Source: Prorocentrum cordatum (Eukaryota; Sar; Dinophyceae; Prorocentrales; Prorocentraceae). Taken from it: DNA of 64,000 nucleotides. A program made the position numbers and the translations under genes. The notes under the pieces were generated by a model that was given only the letters and a program-made list of their open reading frames with translations, made no database searches and was not told where the DNA came from. The stretch lies in contig CAUYUJ010021671.1 of assembly GCA_963575745.1 (NCBI GenBank), forward strand, positions 243,188 to 307,187. Direction: 5' to 3'. Positions 60,898 to 64,000 of the stretch are shown here, piece after piece. Each line of letters starts with the position of its first letter. Positions within the stretch are counted from its first letter, which is position 1.

Positions 60898-61600
60898 CTA
60901 TGCGGCCCGCAAAACGTGAAGTTTTTCTCGTAGTGCCGTACATCGCTCGAGGTCGCTGCTGATCTGCATCGCGAGTTGTTCTTCTCTGGTGTTCGGCGGG
61001 ACTGAAGGCGGCCAATCGCTGGATGGCCTTGGTCTCGTGGGTCCTGCAGAGGCGCTCGGGGCCTGCAACTGCTGTCGGCTGAGGGCTGCTGGGTTTCTCT
61101 GGTGGCTTACTGGCTGGCTCACTGTCCGCGGCGCCTGCTGAGCTTGGCCTCGGCGACCCTCGCGAAGCCCGTCTTCGGGACTCCTGAGCGGCTTTTCTTG
61201 GCGCCCCAAATACGCCAGCGCCAGTCCCAAGGCCTGCTTGAACACGTCCTCCTTGAAGCCTAGGATCCTCTCGCACGCCCTGCACGACGGCGACGTATTT
61301 ATCGTGTACATGGCCCCGGCCCTGCGCTGCTCCGTCTCCATCTCCTCCTCCGACGGCTTGTACGCCCCTGGATATTGCACTGCAGGCGGACTTCCGCCAC
61401 GAACGTTGGTCCCCGTGGCTGGTCCAGCTGCTCCATGAACTCCGTGAGGGTCTTGGTCACGTGTGCTGCGTCGGCTGGTCGTTGTCCTGCACCTTGGTCT
61501 CGAGCGCCTCCACGATCCCCTCCACGAAGGCCGCCGCGACGTGGCCGTGAGGAGGTCCATATCCGTGGCTCTTGCCCTTGGCCTTCACCCCTTCCTGCCG
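60898..61600 (-). pseudogene. coding-like relic with GPPH motif and Cys pair, frameshifted
   Basis: One minus frame (to 61457) carries KAKGKSHGYGPPHGHVAAAF, then VEGIVEALETKVQDNDQPTQ and a stop. The next frame (60898-61450) carries YPGAYKPSEEEMETEQRRAG, MYTINTSPSCRACERILGFK and EEQLAMQISSDLERCTALRE. The two can be joined by a frameshift near 61450. The GPPH stretch resembles LGPPHLHIFGRIISTLAKIQ at 44.2 kb. SCRACE is a CxxC pair. The function is unknown. It might form one gene with 59350-60195, which lies downstream on the same strand. Confidence 0.4.
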
Positions 61601-61619
61601 TACTCGCGGCCTGTCTCTA

Positions 61620-61730
61620 TGGGGAGGAAGAGGAGGAGGAGAAGAAGGAGGATGAGGAGGAGGAGAAGAAGGAGGAGGAGGAGGAGAAGAAGGAGGAGGA
61701 GGAGGAGGAGGACAAGGAGGAGGATGTCTC
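61620..61730 (+). repeat. (GGA)n/(GAA)n microsatellite
   Basis: GGAGGA runs with AGAAGA interruptions. Confidence 0.94.
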
Positions 61731-61913
61731 CTGACGTCGCATCTCAAGGGCCAGCGCACCACAAATCCGCCTGCCCTGCCTCGGCGGCGCGCCCGGGAGG
61801 GGCGCGAGAGAGGGCCGCCTGCTCAGAAGGCGGCGCGGCGGCGGAGGATCTTGGAGAGCTTCTCACAAGGCCGGAGGCCTTCTCGGCCTTCCGGGACTTC
61901 CGAGAGGGCTGCG

Positions 61914-62155
61914 CCACGCCGAGAGCGCTCGCGAGGTGCCTGGATCGTCCCGAACGGCTCATCTGGAGAGCCGAGCTAGGACACGAAGACGAAGGGTCTC
62001 AACGACTGGCAGAGGGGGTGGGCCTTCTCGGAAGGCTGAGGAGGCCCACCCCTCTGCTTGCCGTTGAGACCCTTTGTCTTCGAGTCATAGCTCGGCTCTC
62101 CAGAGGCCGTTCGGGACGATCCAGGCACCCCTGGAGCGCTCTCGGCGTGGCGCAG
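61914..62155. mobile_element. foldback element FB2, arms ~115 bp
   Basis: The left arm runs GCGCCACGCCGAGAGCGCTC ... GGATCGTCCCGAACGGC ... GGTCTCAACG ... GGGTGGGCCTT. The right arm is its reverse complement with few changes (AGGCCCACCC ... CGTTGAGACC ... GTTCGGGACGATCC ... GCGCTCTCGGCGTGGCGC). The loop is ~15 bp. Outside, GGAAAGCATCCCGAGGCTGG on the right has a looser partner on the left. Single arms of the same sequence are dispersed at 3612, 17020, 19592 and 38990. It has no ORF, so it is a MITE- or foldback-like unit. Confidence 0.78.
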
Positions 62156-62234
62156 CTGCCGGAAAGCATCCCGAGGCTGGAGAGCATCCCGAAGTTAGGC
62201 AACCGCAGAGAGCCGACGAGAACGTCCGAAAATC

Positions 62235-62465
62235 TTGAGCCTCGAATCCCCGGGGAGGTGCCGCCGAAGGGGGGGGGGGGAGGGGGCGAGGACGGCAGCC
62301 GTGGCATCGGCGGTGTCGGCGGAGAGGCGGTGCTCGCGCCGCCGCCAACGCTCATCCCCGAAGGGGCCATCCTGGCCGAGGTACTGGCGCAGCGTGAGGG
62401 GTGCGCTCGCGCCGCCAGGGCGCGACAGGGACGAGGCTGGCCCGGCCGAGGCAGAGAGCTTCTCA
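62235..62465 (-). repeat. dispersed repeat H, copy 2
   Basis: About 230 bp matching the reverse complement of 51700-51965. On the minus strand it translates in part to GGASAPLTLRQYLGQDGPFG and HRLSADTADATAAVLAP. Confidence 0.65.
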
Positions 62466-62799
62466 GAAAGGGGGGGAGCCTTCGGAACCTTCCGAGGAGG
62501 CCCGCCCCCTGGCCCCCCCGATATGCAACAAGCAACGCGTAGCGTGTCGACACGGAGCTCCACGCGCAGACTGGAAGCGCAGGTCTGGCGCGATGCGTTC
62601 GCCGAAGCGTGGGCCAGCGCGTGCCGAGCCAACACGCAGCGTGCTGACACGGACGCATTAAACACGGCACGTGTTGCATGTCAAGACGGGCGTACCAGGG
62701 CAGTTGAGCCTCTGAGCCTTCTGCGAAACTCTGGAAGATCCGGCGGCTCTGAAGCTCTCTTGTGAGGGGTAACGTTAGGGGGGGGATAGGGATAGGGGG
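62466..62799. other. no supported gene
   Basis: GATATGCAACAAGCAACGCG near 62521 and GCACGTGTTGCATGTC at its right end form loose inverted termini of a ~170-bp stretch. No ORF of note. Confidence 0.35.
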
Positions 62800-62930
62800 G
62801 ATGCATCGACCTGGAATCGGCGATACATCGCCGATAGATCGGCGATGAGCCCCCGATGGCGAATCCGCACCTTCCTGGGCAGGCTTGGGCTATCGGGCCC
62901 CTATCAGCGATTGATGGGCGAATGGGGAAT
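62800..62930 (+). repeat. dispersed repeat C, copy 4
   Basis: GGAATCGGCGATACATCGCC, GATAGATCGGCGATGAGCCC, GGCTTGGGCTATCGGGCCCC, then TCAGCGATTGATGGGCGAAT. Confidence 0.7.
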
Positions 62931-63129
62931 CGGTGCATCCCCCCCTATGCCTGTCCCCCTATGGTTGCCCCTGATATTGCAGCTCGAAGCCTGCTGCGGG
63001 TGCTGCAGCCGGCGCTCGCTCTCGTGCTGCCCGCCGCCCCCCCCCCTCGCTATGCGCGCGCCTGGTGGCCCGTCGGGCCCCGCGGTGGCTCGGAGCGGCT
63101 GGACCGCACGAGCCGACAGCGGCAACGGG

Positions 63130-63350
63130 ACGGGAAGAAGTGCGAATCCCTGAGATCCTGGCGTCGCACATCCCTGCTTGAGAGGAAGTGCGAGTCCCTA
63201 AGAAAAAAAAGAATCGTGGAGTCGCAATCCAGGAGAGAGAGAGAGAGAGATAAAAAAAAAGAGAGAAAGCCTCACTGAGAGAGTGCCATCCTGGAGTCGC
63301 CGTCCTGGCCTTCGATCCCGAGAAAAAGTGCGAACCCCTGAATTTTTCTC
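63130..63350 (+). repeat. ~60-bp degenerate tandem repeat (AAGTGCGAATCCCTGAG)
   Basis: Three units with AAGTGCGAxTCCCTxAG, a GTGGAGTCGC or CTGGCGTCGC core and an A/GA-rich spacer. No coding. Confidence 0.65.
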
Positions 63351-63354
63351 AACG

Positions 63355-63450
63355 GGCATTTTCGCTCAGTTTCGGGCCTGGGGACCCTCTTCGATCGATC
63401 CGGCTCGCAAAATGACGCAGAGAGATGGGGTTATACGGCTACAGTTGCGA
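63355..63450 (+). repeat. dispersed repeat K, copy 3
   Basis: GCATTTTCGCTCAGTTTCGG, then GGGGACCCTCTTCGATCGAT, CCGGCTCGCAAAATG and GCAGAGAGATGGGGTT. Partner of 19385-19500. Confidence 0.55.
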
Positions 63451-64000
63451 TTTTGTTTGCGATCGTGCTTTTGGCTGCAACCTCGAATCTGAGGGATCGC
63501 GCCTGGAAGGACACCGCAGAACTAACATCGTGCGGCCCAGCCACGCACCTGCAGTGGCCACGGGCCGATAGTGCGAACTGGGCTTTCGGGAGCGGCCAAG
63601 AGGGGGGTGTCCAAGAGGGGGGGTGCAAATCATGTCCGGCGGCACGTGCGCGGCCCAGCGGGGGGGGCAACGTACGTAATGAAATGAGCAGAGGCGCCAT
63701 GAAATCTGGGGAAAAATCATGGCCCACGCCATGATATCCACACCCCTCTAGTCATCACCCCCCTCTTGGCCGCCACCGAGGCTTGGAAGGTAATGTGATC
63801 GGGCCGAGCCTGGTCGAGTGGTCTGCCGGGATTTCGTCGCAAGCGGCTTCCTGGCATACGTCCTGTTCCTTCCCCCAGCGTGCTCTCGGCTACACGCACG
63901 AGTGACCCTGGGTAAGAGTGACCTTTGGTGCGCGGCTTTTTGGGGGCCGCGCGGGGACCAAGCCGAGGCGCGCAAGCCGCTGCTCCTGCTTCGTTTTCAG
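63451..64000. other. no supported gene
   Basis: Unique-looking sequence to the window edge, with a small CATGGCCCACGCCATG hairpin near 63719. No gene recognised. Confidence 0.4.

Noticed and set aside
1-64000. tRNA, rRNA or snRNA genes
   Set aside because: I scanned for TTCGA-type B boxes with acceptor pairing and for conserved rRNA words and found no complete candidate. The SL matches are 22 nt only, without the downstream SL-RNA gene body or Sm site.

Overview
The window reads as nuclear DNA of a dinoflagellate. The decisive evidence is an exact copy of the dinoflagellate 22-nt trans-spliced leader (SL; DCCGTAGCC...TTGGCTCAAG) on the minus strand at 37564-37585, and a 21/22 copy at 58802-58823. 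Each lies at the 5' end of a non-LTR retrotransposon. High GC, a near absence of intact host genes, and very dense simple and dispersed repeats fit a large dinoflagellate genome. The GC level suggests a Prorocentrum-like rather than a Symbiodinium-like genome, but that is a guess.

Two LINE-type elements, both on the minus strand, hold almost all convincing protein sequence. Element 1 (about 30606-37585) has an ORF1 with a zinc-finger/coiled-coil protein, then ORF2 with an apurinic-type endonuclease, a reverse transcriptase and, after one +1 frameshift, an RNase H with a cysteine-rich tail. Its catalytic residues look intact. Element 2 (about 52713-58823) has the same order but carries two in-frame stops, two frameshifts and a changed endonuclease residue. 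Both elements start with the SL and both are bounded on each side by (TCC)n read on their sense strand. This suggests that trans-spliced LINE mRNAs are reverse transcribed and inserted into TCC microsatellites. A third relic on the plus strand (8884-10003) also ends just before a (CTC)n tract.

The rest is repeats. 1-3310: GAT and GGA tracts and a nested ~0.85-0.9 kb tandem macro-repeat. 7005-8045: about twenty tandem CTGGCGTTAGCCAG-type mini-hairpins. 13.5-16.8 kb: minisatellites and CAT/GAC tracts. 20.2-23.6 kb: two tandem copies of an element with CCCAACCAT...ATGGTTGGG ends and a large central minisatellite; a small complete copy lies at 46.2-46.7 kb and a truncated inverted one at 25.6 kb. 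27.8-29.3 kb: a (GGA)n/(TCC)n inverted pair. Foldback elements occur at 24.6 and 61.9 kb, with related pieces elsewhere. About ten further dispersed repeat families are seen as 2-6 copies each. More than 25 GGA/TCC tracts are scattered throughout.

Possible host-gene fragments are few and broken: 4230-4473 (-), 11845-12459 (-), 29862-30390 (-), 43810-44600 (+), 59350-60195 (-) and 60898-61600 (-). Two of these (about 44.2 and 61.5 kb) share a GPPH-containing stretch. I recognise no rRNA, tRNA, CRISPR array or operon. All family boundaries were read by eye and need alignment to be firm.
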